Shown piece by piece: positions 15,292 to 22,087 of a stretch of 29,357 nt of DNA. Under the pieces are notes generated by a model. The model was not told where the DNA came from, did not search any database, and saw nothing but the letters and a program-made list of their open reading frames with translations. Where the stretch lies: positions 1 through 29,357 of the forward strand of contig CAZTPC010000012.1 in NCBI GenBank assembly GCA_964615565.1. The letters are read 5' to 3'. Numbering within the stretch: the stretch's first letter is position 1; every line of letters begins with the position of its first letter. Origin of the DNA: CAZTPC01 sp964615565. GTDB taxonomy: Bacteria > Patescibacteriota > Saccharimonadia > Saccharimonadales > AWTP1-31. The translations under genes and the position numbers were made by a program.

Positions 15292-15320
15292 ACATTAGCA
15301 TAAAAAGGGCAATTAGCCAA
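15292..15320 (-). promoter_or_regulatory. leaderless promoter, TTGGCT-17-TAATGT
   Basis: On the minus strand: TTGGCT (15315-15320), 17 bases ending TGC, TAATGT (15292-15297), six bases, ATG at 15285. Confidence 0.75.
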
Positions 15321-15365
15321 GTAGCGGACAATATCAAAAGTATTCCATTAAACTTGTAAATATGA

Positions 15366-15371
15366 TATAGT
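15366..15371 (+). promoter_or_regulatory. -10 TATAGT close to the start codon at 15381
   Basis: TATAGT ends nine bases before the ATG, so the leader is two or three bases at most. The -35 is weak. Confidence 0.45.
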
Positions 15372-15380
15372 ATATACGAA

Positions 15381-15626
15381 ATGCAGACTCAAGCAGGCGG
15401 TGCTAGCGGAGAAAAGTCGGGCGGCGAATTTAAAGACCGTGCTCTTAGCGTACTTGGTGAAATGCTCAGGGGCTACGAGGGTAGTATTGATGCGTTAGAA
15501 GCACAAAGACCAGATCCACTCGCACCCCTACATGAGCAAATCGATTTTTCCAATCGGGCTGCTGAGCTGAATGGGGCTATCGGAGCCGTAACCCGAACAG
15601 TCACAGTTCTTTCTGAGCTAGAATAG
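15381..15626 (+). CDS. small helical protein of unknown function
   Basis: An 81-residue soluble protein. After a Gly/Ser-rich start (QTQAGGASGEKSGGEFK) it is predicted helical throughout, with leucine-rich stretches (LSVLGEMLRGYEG, AAELNGAIGAVTRTVTVLSEL). No motif is recognised. The -10 box is nine bases upstream and no ribosome site is present. A second promoter sits right after its stop, so the following gene has its own transcript. Confidence 0.65.
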   Translation: MQTQAGGASGEKSGGEFKDRALSVLGEMLRGYEGSIDALEAQRPDPLAPLHEQIDFSNRAAELNGAIGAVTRTVTVLSELE

Positions 15627-15630
15627 ATAC

Positions 15631-15659
15631 TTTACAAATAAGCACAAACGTGTTAGTGT
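15631..15659 (+). promoter_or_regulatory. promoter TTTACA-17-TAGTGT
   Basis: TTTACA (15631-15636), 17 bases, TAGTGT (15654-15659). The leader contains ACTAAAACAA (15671-15680) and no Shine-Dalgarno before the ATG at 15685. Confidence 0.65.
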
Positions 15660-15684
15660 GAAAGTATCAAACTAAAACAAAAAG

Positions 15685-16215
15685 ATGACAGAACCTACAA
15701 CTGAAGACCCCTACATTACGTCCTTGCGACAAGAAGCACTAGGATTACCTGAAGATCAACGTGCTGAGCACTTAGCCATGATCGCTGAGCTGTCAGGTGA
15801 GGTTGCACTTAGTGGTGCTGTTGCACCGCCAGAAGTTCTTGAACTAGGGGCTGAATTGGATGCAGCCGAGTTCGCCCAGGCTGAAGCGCAGCGTTATATT
15901 GATGAAGCTCGTGCAATGGCACGAGGCGGAAGGGCTAAAGCAGAAACGGAAGATGCACCCGCGTCAGTTGATATTGATTTTGATAAGATCGGTTGGATCA
16001 ATGAAGAAGGAATTCAGCCTGTAGAAGCCAAAACGGTTGAGACGCCAGAGTTAACTTATGATCTCATCGACCTTACTTCCAGGAGCCCTGCGGCAAGAGC
16101 TGCGCTTAAGAAGCTCGAAACACAGTCAGATTCGGGTGGTGGCAACATGGTTGAACGCCTATTACAGACCGTTGAAGAGACTATAGTGCCTAAAGTTCAT
16201 CGAGGCGTGCTATAG
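15685..16215 (+). CDS. unknown acidic protein
   Basis: A 176-residue acidic protein (MTEPTTEDPYITSLRQEALG...), mostly helical, with the long alanine- and glutamate-rich helix LELGAELDAAEFAQAEAQ (residues about 51-68) and no hydrophobic membrane span. Function unknown. It is read from a complete promoter whose A-rich leader contains ACTAAAACAA, a short sequence also found before the starts of two other genes here. The stop codon TAG lies inside TATAGG, the -10-like hexamer of the next small ORF. Confidence 0.75.
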   Translation: MTEPTTEDPYITSLRQEALGLPEDQRAEHLAMIAELSGEVALSGAVAPPEVLELGAELDAAEFAQAEAQRYIDEARAMARGGRAKAETEDAPASVDIDFDKIGWINEEGIQPVEAKTVETPELTYDLIDLTSRSPAARAALKKLETQSDSGGGNMVERLLQTVEETIVPKVHRGVL

Positions 16216-16222
16216 GGTAATA

Positions 16223-16285
16223 ATGTACGTTCAGTATCAATTGGATCACGATCACGCGCACAAGCAACTAAGTCTAGAAGTATGA
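16223..16285 (+). CDS. possible 20-residue ORF, coupled to the next
   Basis: A 20-codon ORF (MYVQYQLDHDHAHKQLSLEV) rich in His and Asp. TATAGG with TGC before it (16211-16216) ends six bases before the ATG, matching the leaderless pattern. Its TGA overlaps the ATG at 16282 as ATGA, so translating it would deliver ribosomes to the following ORF. It may be a coupling peptide rather than a functional protein. Confidence 0.35.
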   Translation: MYVQYQLDHDHAHKQLSLEV

Positions 16286-16449
16286 ATACTTCATACCCGG
16301 CATACAAAGAGGGGGTTTTTGGACCTAAGAACCGTGTACTTCTTGTTCGAGTAGACGGAAAAGATTCTCCACGTCCAGCCTATGCTATCGCAGCATTATA
16401 CGATCATGATGACGAAGCTCCAATCCACCGTGAACAATTCTTGATGTAG
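16282..16449 (+). CDS. small protein of unknown function
   Basis: A 55-residue protein (MNTSYPAYKEGVFGP... to REQFLM). It alternates short beta-like stretches (RVLLVRVDG, AYAIAALYDHDD), giving the look of a small folded domain. There is no signal, membrane span or known motif. The start overlaps the stop of the preceding 20-codon ORF. The stop is three bases from that of the convergent amidinotransferase-like gene. Confidence 0.55.
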   Translation: MNTSYPAYKEGVFGPKNRVLLVRVDGKDSPRPAYAIAALYDHDDEAPIHREQFLM

Positions 16450-16452
16450 AAA

Positions 16453-17334
16453 CTATCCTAGAGTTAGGGTGGTGCAGCGGATGAAGCCGCCGCCTTTGGC
16501 GAGCTCCGGAGCGCTAATGGTTATTACCGTAAAGCCGTGATGTTCGAGCTTGGCTTTGTACTTTGGTGCGTGAGCGCTCATGATAACCGTTTCGCCGGTT
16601 GATACCAGGTTGCAGGCAAAGCCTTTGGTGGCTTCGTCGCGGCTGACCTCTATTTTCTCGACGCCGTCGTAATTGCGTAGGCGGTCACGGCTTGCCTTAG
16701 TGAACGCGGCAGGGCACCAGGCGATCAAACCTTTTTTGTTACCTTCTGGGGCACGCAGAACAGACAGGGCTAAGTCGATATCGTAGTAAAAGCTATCTGG
16801 CCAGCCTGTAGTCGGGTTTATAAGACACCGTCCGTAGCCATGAGCGGCTCGCTTTGGTATGGTTTGTAAACTGATCACGTGGTAGCCTAACTTTTCGGCA
16901 AGAATGGAGTGTACGGCACGATCGGTGCGGTACACAGAGCCGGTGAACAGGTCGTTACCACAGGGCAGAGCATCACCCTGGCCACTAAACCGCAGGTTAT
17001 CAGGCAGTTCAATAACTTTTAAGCCAAGATCTTTCAGGGTTTTCTTGGCGTAGGGCTCTTCGGCTTCGCGCATGTTTGGTAGTTGAGAAAGCACTGCTTT
17101 TCCATCCCTACATAAGGCCCAGTTGGCGGTGTAGACACCGTCCTGGCAACCTTCTGGCGGAGCCACGCTGCGAATAGTGATCCCGGCTTTCTCGAGCGCC
17201 TCCCGAATAGATTGGTGCTCGGCCTTGGCCTTCTCTGGACTGGCCTGCTGACCATGCATGTACGGATTAATGGCGTATTCGGCGCTAAAGAAGTCGGCAC
17301 CGCTCATAAGCACGGTTTGATTCATCAAAGGCAT
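16453..17334 (-). CDS. amidinotransferase/dimethylargininase-fold protein
   Basis: A 293-residue protein of the guanidine-modifying superfamily (arginine deiminase, DDAH, amidinotransferases). Signatures are GCQDGVYTANWA (residues 62-73), GQGDALPCG (118-126) and the C-terminal GGGFIRCTTL with the nucleophile Cys287. The segment that usually carries the catalytic His (YHLD-like) reads FYYDIDLAL, with Asp where His is expected, so activity is uncertain. It could act on arginine or methylated arginine, but may be a different hydrolase. The frame is open to 17427, but the start at 17334 is preferred because extended -10 TGC-TACAAT ends seven bases before it. It is divergent from groES. Confidence 0.82.
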   Translation of the reverse strand: MPLMNQTVLMSGADFFSAEYAINPYMHGQQASPEKAKAEHQSIREALEKAGITIRSVAPPEGCQDGVYTANWALCRDGKAVLSQLPNMREAEEPYAKKTLKDLGLKVIELPDNLRFSGQGDALPCGNDLFTGSVYRTDRAVHSILAEKLGYHVISLQTIPKRAAHGYGRCLINPTTGWPDSFYYDIDLALSVLRAPEGNKKGLIAWCPAAFTKASRDRLRNYDGVEKIEVSRDEATKGFACNLVSTGETVIMSAHAPKYKAKLEHHGFTVITISAPELAKGGGFIRCTTLTLG

Positions 17335-17341
17335 AAGCAGA

Positions 17342-17350
17342 ATTGTAGCA
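17342..17350 (-). promoter_or_regulatory. extended -10 TGC-TACAAT, leaderless
   Basis: On the minus strand TACAAT (17342-17347) preceded by TGC ends seven bases before the ATG at 17334. The -35 is weak. Confidence 0.6.
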
Positions 17351-17378
17351 CGCAGTAACAGATATATCTCGTCTACTA

Positions 17379-17429
17379 TTGACTGCCCAGTTGGCACTCG
17401 GCTATTATGAGTGCTGAAAGTTAGCACTC
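17379..17429 (+). promoter_or_regulatory. groESL promoter with CIRCE operator and a third half-site
   Basis: TTGACT (17379-17384), 18 bases, TATTAT (17403-17408). Over the -10 lies TTGGCACTC-N9-GAGTGCTGA (17391-17399 and 17409-17417), a CIRCE element with one mismatch in each arm relative to TTAGCACTC-N9-GAGTGCTAA. A consensus half-site TTAGCACTC follows at 17421-17429, making a second inverted repeat with GAGTGCT. CIRCE is bound by HrcA, so heat-shock repression of groESL is expected; hrcA is not in the window. Confidence 0.93.
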
Positions 17430-17475
17430 AAAACATGACACTGCTAACGTTAACTTAAGTCGAGGGAGATTTATT

Positions 17476-17739
17476 ATGAACATCCAGCCAATGGCCGACT
17501 ACATCGTAGTTCAAGCCGACGAAGCTCAGACTAAAACAGCAAGCGGGTTATACATCCCAGGCAATGCCCAGGAAAAGCCAAAGACTGCCAAAGTGGTAGC
17601 AGTTGGCGATGCCGTAAAGAACGTGAAAGTAGGTGATCGAGTTATCTATCGTAACGAATACGAAGCGGTGACCGTGAAACACGACAAACAAGAATACATC
17701 CTGGTATTTGCAGGCAACGTAATTGCGATCGTTAAATAG
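17476..17739 (+). CDS. groES: co-chaperonin GroES
   Basis: An 87-residue Cpn10, which caps the GroEL cavity in the cytoplasm. The N-terminal strand reads MNIQPMADYIVVQ; the mobile loop that contacts GroEL is about residues 18-32 (DEAQTKTASGLYIP); then KPKTAKVVAVGDAVKNVKVGDRV and the C-terminal IAIVK. It is some 8-10 residues shorter than typical GroES. AGGGAGA before the ATG is a good ribosome site. Groups with groEL eight bases downstream. Confidence 0.97.
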   Translation: MNIQPMADYIVVQADEAQTKTASGLYIPGNAQEKPKTAKVVAVGDAVKNVKVGDRVIYRNEYEAVTVKHDKQEYILVFAGNVIAIVK

Positions 17740-17747
17740 GAGGAACT

Positions 17748-19394
17748 ATGGCTAAGAAAGTATTTTATGACGAAGACGCCCGCCGACGAATCCTCGGTGG
17801 TGCACAGATTTTATATGATGCAGTAAAGACTACCATGGGCCCAAAGGGTCGCAACGTAGTTATTAGTAAAAGCTATGGTGGGGTAACCGTAACTCATGAC
17901 GGTGTAACTGTAGCCAAGGGCGTAGATATCGCTGATGTCGACGACGAAACACTGGGCTACAAGGTTGGTGCTGAGCTTATTAAACAAGCTGCCAGCAAGA
18001 TGAACGACGTCGCCGGTGATGGTACAACTACTGTTACTGTTTTGACCTACCATATCCTTAGCGAGGCTCATAAGCTGATTGCTGCTGGACACAACCCAAT
18101 GCTCCTTCGAAAAGGCCTAGAGACAGCTGCTGCCGATGTTATCAAAGAACTCTCGGGCTTAGGCGAAGATATTACTGGCAAAAAGAGCCGTGTAGCCGAA
18201 GTTGCCACCATCAGTGCCGGTGACGCTGAGATTGGTAAATTGATTGCAGATGTTGTCGACAAAGTCGGTAAAGACGGTGTAGTTTCTGTTGAAGAAGGCC
18301 AAGGCCTGAACCTTGAGAGCGAAGTTGTCGAAGGCTTTACTATCGACCGTGGTTTTGTGAGTGCCCTTATGGCAACCGATGCTACTCGAATGGAAGCAGT
18401 CTATGATAAACCAGCCATCTTGATTACCGACAAAAAGATCAGTTCTGTTCAAGAATTCCTACCAATCCTAGAAAAGCTCGCTCAAACTGGCAAGAAAGAT
18501 CTTGTGATTATCGCTGAAGATGTCGAAGGCGAAGCTCTCGGCACGCTCATCCTTAATAAGCTTAAGGGCGTGTTTAATACTGTAGCGATCAAAGCTCCAA
18601 GCTTTGGCGAAAAGCGCGCCGATCGACTAGAAGATATCGCTATTCTAACCGGTGGACAGGTAATCAGCGAAGAACAGGGAATGAACTTCGAAGACGTCGA
18701 GCTAGACGTACTTGGTTCTGCCCGTAAGGTAATTGTTACCAAAGATGACACCACCATTATTGAAGGTGCCGGTAAGGCGACTGCTGTAAAAGCGCGTATC
18801 GCTCAGATTAACCAGCAGATTGCTGATCCTACGGCAAGTGATTACGACAAAGACGACCGCGAAGCTCGCCGCGCAAGCTTGCAAGGCAAGGTGGCTGTAA
18901 TCAAGGTTGGTGGAGCTACCGAGACAGAAATTGAAGAGAAGAAGTTCCGCGTGGACGATGCTGTAGCAGCAACCAAGGCAGCCTTAGACGAAGGAATCGT
19001 ACCAGGTGGTGGTGTAACACTCATTAACCTGGCTAGTCATATCAAGACCACTGGTCATGACAGCGAAACAGCCGGTGCGACACTGCTGAGAAACGCCCTA
19101 GAACAGCCATTCCGTATCCTTATGAGCAACGCTGGCGTAAACCCAGACGAATGGTTAGCTCAGGTTAAGAAAGCTAAGACAGGCCAGGGTATTAACGTAA
19201 ACAACCCAGACAAGTTGGTAGACCTCAAAGCTAACGGCGTTGTCGACCCTGCTCGCGTTACCCGCGAGGCGATTCAGAATGCAGTTTCGATTGCCGGTAC
19301 TGGCATGACCATGGGTGCACTCGTTGTAGATATCCCAGAAAAAGAAGATCTATCTCAAGCCGGCGGCGGTATGCCCGGCATGGGAATGATGTAG
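17748..19394 (+). CDS. groEL: chaperonin GroEL
   Basis: A 548-residue 60-kDa chaperonin that folds proteins in an ATP-driven ring with GroES. Visible are TMGPKGRNVVI, the nucleotide-binding MNDVAGDGTTTVTVL (around residues 83-97), the PGGGVTLINLASHI segment and the Gly-Met-rich tail GGGMPGMGMM that projects into the cavity. AGGAGGA right before the ATG is the strongest ribosome site in this window. Transcribed with groES from the CIRCE promoter. Its stop is one base from the stop of the convergent PII/CutA-like gene. Confidence 0.99.
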   Translation: MAKKVFYDEDARRRILGGAQILYDAVKTTMGPKGRNVVISKSYGGVTVTHDGVTVAKGVDIADVDDETLGYKVGAELIKQAASKMNDVAGDGTTTVTVLTYHILSEAHKLIAAGHNPMLLRKGLETAAADVIKELSGLGEDITGKKSRVAEVATISAGDAEIGKLIADVVDKVGKDGVVSVEEGQGLNLESEVVEGFTIDRGFVSALMATDATRMEAVYDKPAILITDKKISSVQEFLPILEKLAQTGKKDLVIIAEDVEGEALGTLILNKLKGVFNTVAIKAPSFGEKRADRLEDIAILTGGQVISEEQGMNFEDVELDVLGSARKVIVTKDDTTIIEGAGKATAVKARIAQINQQIADPTASDYDKDDREARRASLQGKVAVIKVGGATETEIEEKKFRVDDAVAATKAALDEGIVPGGGVTLINLASHIKTTGHDSETAGATLLRNALEQPFRILMSNAGVNPDEWLAQVKKAKTGQGINVNNPDKLVDLKANGVVDPARVTREAIQNAVSIAGTGMTMGALVVDIPEKEDLSQAGGGMPGMGMM

Positions 19395-19395
19395 T

Positions 19396-19725
19396 CTAGA
19401 AGACGCTCATATCAGAGAGTGCATAGACCTCTATGATCGGTTGATCATAGCTATGCACTTTTTTGATGGCAGCTATAACCTGGGGAGTAACCTCTTCTTC
19501 GCAGATCACCTCGATACTTTGTTCGGGGATGGCTTCTAGTTTTCCTACCTGGCCAATTGTTGGGTTCGCGCCTTCCTGGGGAAGGGAGCGTCCGATACCT
19601 TCGTATGTGAAGGAACAGTGTATGTAATTGCCAGTTTTACCTCCGCCAACATCGCCAATTGCTTGGCGTACGGCATCGGCGTTGCCCTGTTCGGCATGGA
19701 CTATAATTTTGAATAATTTGCTCAT
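19396..19725 (-). CDS. stand-alone PII/CutA-like domain, Nif3 (YqfO) insert type
   Basis: A 109-residue protein. The sequence, with AVRQAIGDVGGGKTGNYIHCSF, GANPTIGQVGKLEAIPEQSIEV and a C-terminal HSYDQPIIEVYAL, matches the inserted PII/CutA-like domain of Nif3-family proteins (YqfO), which normally carries GNYxxCSF, GANPxIG, GxxE and HPYExPAxDxxxL. Here the domain stands alone without the metal-binding Nif3 halves. Such small trimer-forming domains often bind nucleotides or metals, but no ligand is supported here. The start at 19725, not the upstream ATG at 19788, is fixed by TATACT six bases before it. Confidence 0.87.
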   Translation of the reverse strand: MSKLFKIIVHAEQGNADAVRQAIGDVGGGKTGNYIHCSFTYEGIGRSLPQEGANPTIGQVGKLEAIPEQSIEVICEEEVTPQVIAAIKKVHSYDQPIIEVYALSDMSVF

Positions 19726-19731
19726 GTTCCA

Positions 19732-19737
19732 AGTATA
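19732..19737 (-). promoter_or_regulatory. -10 TATACT, leaderless
   Basis: On the minus strand, six bases before the ATG at 19725. The -35 is weak. Confidence 0.6.
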
Positions 19738-19770
19738 CACATACAAAGAGGAACATAGGGTAGTACAAGA

Positions 19771-19799
19771 TTGACCAAAACGCCACATTGTGCTAATGT
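19771..19799 (+). promoter_or_regulatory. promoter TTGACC-17-TAATGT
   Basis: TTGACC (19771-19776), 17 bases ending TGC, TAATGT (19794-19799). TATAAT (19805) and TATACT (19810) follow closer to the ATG at 19825, so overlapping start sites are possible. The leader holds ACTAAAACAA (19813-19822). Confidence 0.7.
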
Positions 19800-19824
19800 A
19801 TATCTATAATATACTAAAACAAAC

Positions 19825-20964
19825 ATGGAACCAAAAATACCATCAACTACATTGGCGTCAGACCCTATTGATACAAGGATAGTCACTACATTAGGGCGGC
19901 TAGATAGAGATGTGCCAGCTGTAGCTGCTAGTGGTGAAGTAGTTGATCCAACTACAGCCAAGTCTGGAGAGTTGTCTGTTGGGCTAACTACCTCCGTTGA
20001 ACTGGTTCCCGAGCCAGCGACCACTGATTCGCAAATAATCTCAACAATGGGTCGAAATGCAGATCGCCGTAAAGCAACCGAGGCCGCTGAAGCTCCAGTC
20101 CTAAGGGGAACTCTAGTCAAAAAAAGTCAGATGGATAGTACTGAGTCGAACCAAGCACCAAGGGTGTCGTTACTTGAGGGAATTAGTACTTCGGTAGAAG
20201 GTGAAGGTTCTCCAGATGGGTTTCTTGCAAAGTTAAGCACAAGTACCCTAGTCGCCTCAGCCAAGGAGATCGGATTTAAGGCTGCCTTTGGTGCTTCGCA
20301 TCAGCAGGGCCTAAAGGCTAACGTATTACGCCCAAGGGCCTTACGTGAAAATTTCTACCGAAGAGCGAATCACGACAACAAACCAATACCGGGGACGAAT
20401 GGACTATCTAGACCATGGGAGACTGGCGCTGATCTCGCTGATCTCATAACCGAAAGACCATTTGATCGCCATAAGTTTTATATGTCGCTTGATCTCTCGA
20501 CTCCAGAAAAGGGCGAACAAGCACAGCAATTCATAGAAGAAGTACATGCCCGGGCTGTAGAACAAAAGCTATCTATGCTCACTAAGTCCGAGGATCACGA
20601 CTATGATAGCTGTGATTTGTATACATGGGAACCGGAAGAATTCGCTGTTATTCTTGCAGAGCTATATCCGAAGTACCCAGATATCTGGCTAACAACCGAA
20701 CACCCTTTACAGGGGGAAATCGACACAGTTAATCCAAAGCACATGGGTTATGTGCAGGAACCACTCAGAGGAATCAAGAATGGTGCACATAGCTCTCGGA
20801 TGGTTGCACTAGGTAGATATATAGATGAACACTCTGGTCAGCTAGACCCTGAGACATGGAAACAGGCCTGTGCAGAAGCAGGTGTCAGACCTGACGCCCC
20901 TTGGCTAATTGATCCAAAACTCCGTGAAGGCTACTTAGCATCCATGGGTGTGGCAGAATCCTAA
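19825..20964 (+). CDS. unknown protein with a folded C-terminal domain
   Basis: A 379-residue soluble protein. Residues 1-120 are low-complexity and probably disordered (rich in Thr, Ser, Val, Ala); the remainder looks folded, with RPFDRHKFYMSLDLSTPEKG starting a domain that continues to ILAELYPKYPDIWLTTEHPLQGE and ends DAPWLIDPKLREGYLASMG. I cannot name the family. No signal or membrane helix is seen. It has its own promoter with an A-rich leader and no clear Shine-Dalgarno. The overall style, disordered N-terminus plus C-terminal domain, is like that of an exported effector, but nothing in the sequence shows export. Confidence 0.8.
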   Translation: MEPKIPSTTLASDPIDTRIVTTLGRLDRDVPAVAASGEVVDPTTAKSGELSVGLTTSVELVPEPATTDSQIISTMGRNADRRKATEAAEAPVLRGTLVKKSQMDSTESNQAPRVSLLEGISTSVEGEGSPDGFLAKLSTSTLVASAKEIGFKAAFGASHQQGLKANVLRPRALRENFYRRANHDNKPIPGTNGLSRPWETGADLADLITERPFDRHKFYMSLDLSTPEKGEQAQQFIEEVHARAVEQKLSMLTKSEDHDYDSCDLYTWEPEEFAVILAELYPKYPDIWLTTEHPLQGEIDTVNPKHMGYVQEPLRGIKNGAHSSRMVALGRYIDEHSGQLDPETWKQACAEAGVRPDAPWLIDPKLREGYLASMGVAES

Positions 20965-21001
20965 TCCACACATTTGCAAGCGTAAGCAAGTAGCTACAAA
21001 G

Positions 21002-21030
21002 TTGCCGAAAAGTCCAGATTGTATTAGTAT
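21002..21030 (+). promoter_or_regulatory. promoter TTGCCG-17-TAGTAT
   Basis: TTGCCG (21002-21007), 17 bases, TAGTAT (21025-21030). GGCAGGAGA lies before the ATG at 21063, giving an ordinary ribosome site in a leader of about 26 bases. Confidence 0.7.
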
Positions 21031-21062
21031 ATGTCTATTATAGCCGTAAGGCAGGAGATGTT

Positions 21063-21488
21063 ATGAGAGCTTTTCGACGCAAATCAACCGATAGTAACCT
21101 ACCACCAGAAATTCAGGCGTACACTGAAGGCGCACACCGCGAACGTATGGGTATGGCATGGCTCGTAGGAATTGTTTCACTAGTAGTAACATTAATCGTT
21201 GTTTCTGGTCTATTCTTTGGCGGCCGCTGGGTCTACCGCAAACTTGCGCACAGTGACGACAAATCCACTACCGCACAGACTGATACCAAAAAAGACGATG
21301 GTAATGGTTCTGACAACGGTGCAGGGAAGACCAACACAAACGACAGCGATAACGGCAGTACTGACACCCCGGTTCAAGCACCTGCTCCAAGCCCAGCACC
21401 AACACCTGCAACTCCAGCTACTACACCGGCAACAGGTGACACAAGCGGCAACACTCTTGTCCGTACTGGCCCAGACGTAGACCTCTAG
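21063..21488 (+). CDS. one-TM surface protein with Thr/Asp/Pro-rich outer tail
   Basis: A 141-residue protein: a basic cytoplasmic N-terminus (about 32 residues), one strong helix (WLVGIVSLVVTLIVVSGLFF, about residues 34-53), a basic stop-transfer stretch, then a tail of about 80 residues rich in Asp, Asn, Gly, Thr, Pro and Ala (PAPSPAPTPATPATTPATG). The C-terminus reads NTLVRTGPDVDL, reminiscent of the LPxTGP strings in Saccharibacteria, but lacking the usual C-terminal helix. The tail is probably outside the cell and disordered. Function unknown; a cell-surface adhesion or spacer role is a guess. The stop is three bases from that of the convergent YdcF-like gene. Confidence 0.8.
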   Translation: MRAFRRKSTDSNLPPEIQAYTEGAHRERMGMAWLVGIVSLVVTLIVVSGLFFGGRWVYRKLAHSDDKSTTAQTDTKKDDGNGSDNGAGKTNTNDSDNGSTDTPVQAPAPSPAPTPATPATTPATGDTSGNTLVRTGPDVDL

Positions 21489-21491
21489 TCT

Positions 21492-22055
21492 CTACTTATA
21501 GCGCGAACGTGCGAAAGTGTGACGCATTATAAACATTACTCGGGCGTCGCTTCTAGGTGACTCGGGATTGTGTCCCATGAAAGCGATCTTAGATACAAAG
21601 TCGTATTTTGCCTCGTCGTCACGGAGTTGCTGTAGTCTCTCCGGTGAGTATGGCGAGCCTACGCCAACAGGAGTGAACGTATAGTTCGGGCCACATGCTG
21701 TTTTGAAAGTCTGGTTGGCGCGCTGGATATGATAGTCCGCACTAACAATATAATTCTCGATAAGCCCATGGGGCTCGAGCACATCTCGTTTTGTATACAA
21801 TGCATTACCAACAGTATCTCTCGATAGGGGTTCTACTTGAACCTCTTGTTCTGTAGGTCCATGAGCTTCTAGCCCAAGTCTGTCGTGCATAATCTGGCTA
21901 GCACTTCCCACAGGGATCAGGAGCCCGCCAACTTCTTTCCAGAGTTCGAGACCTCCTTGGTATCGGGCCTCTGTATCCGGTGAAAGCTCGCCTTGTTCGC
22001 CGGGTGGACCACTCAGAATGATCACACCGTGACTAAATGAATATGACATCCGCAT
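21492..22055 (-). CDS. YdcF-like DUF218 protein
   Basis: A 187-residue protein of the DUF218/YdcF type. The family pattern shows in VIILSGPPGEQGELSPDTEARYQGGLELWKE (residues 11-41; compare LGG..LSxxtxxRl.a.l) and in ENYIVSADYHIQRANQTF, the counterpart of the conserved TS.YH..RA. These proteins bind nucleotides or act in envelope metabolism, but the role is not settled. The first in-frame ATG (22055) lies in the loop of a 12-bp inverted repeat, so the start is uncertain; the next Met (22049) is in its stem. Confidence 0.75.
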   Translation of the reverse strand: MRMSYSFSHGVIILSGPPGEQGELSPDTEARYQGGLELWKEVGGLLIPVGSASQIMHDRLGLEAHGPTEQEVQVEPLSRDTVGNALYTKRDVLEPHGLIENYIVSADYHIQRANQTFKTACGPNYTFTPVGVGSPYSPERLQQLRDDEAKYDFVSKIAFMGHNPESPRSDARVMFIMRHTFARSRYK

Positions 22056-22068
22056 AGGATGTCATATT
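22040..22068. repeat. perfect 12-bp inverted repeat around a start codon
   Basis: AATATGACATCC (22040-22051) and its exact complement GGATGTCATATT (22057-22068) flank GCATA. It lies between the low-complexity protein and the YdcF-like gene on the minus strand. The YdcF-like ATG (22053-22055) is inside the loop. It could be a terminator without a T-run, an operator, or an RNA hairpin that hides the start. Confidence 0.85.
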
Positions 22069-22087
22069 GAGAAGACTTTGTCTACAG

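Noticed and set aside
19726..19788. Longer N-terminus of the PII/CutA-like protein
   Set aside because: The extra residues are unlike the family and include the -10 box.
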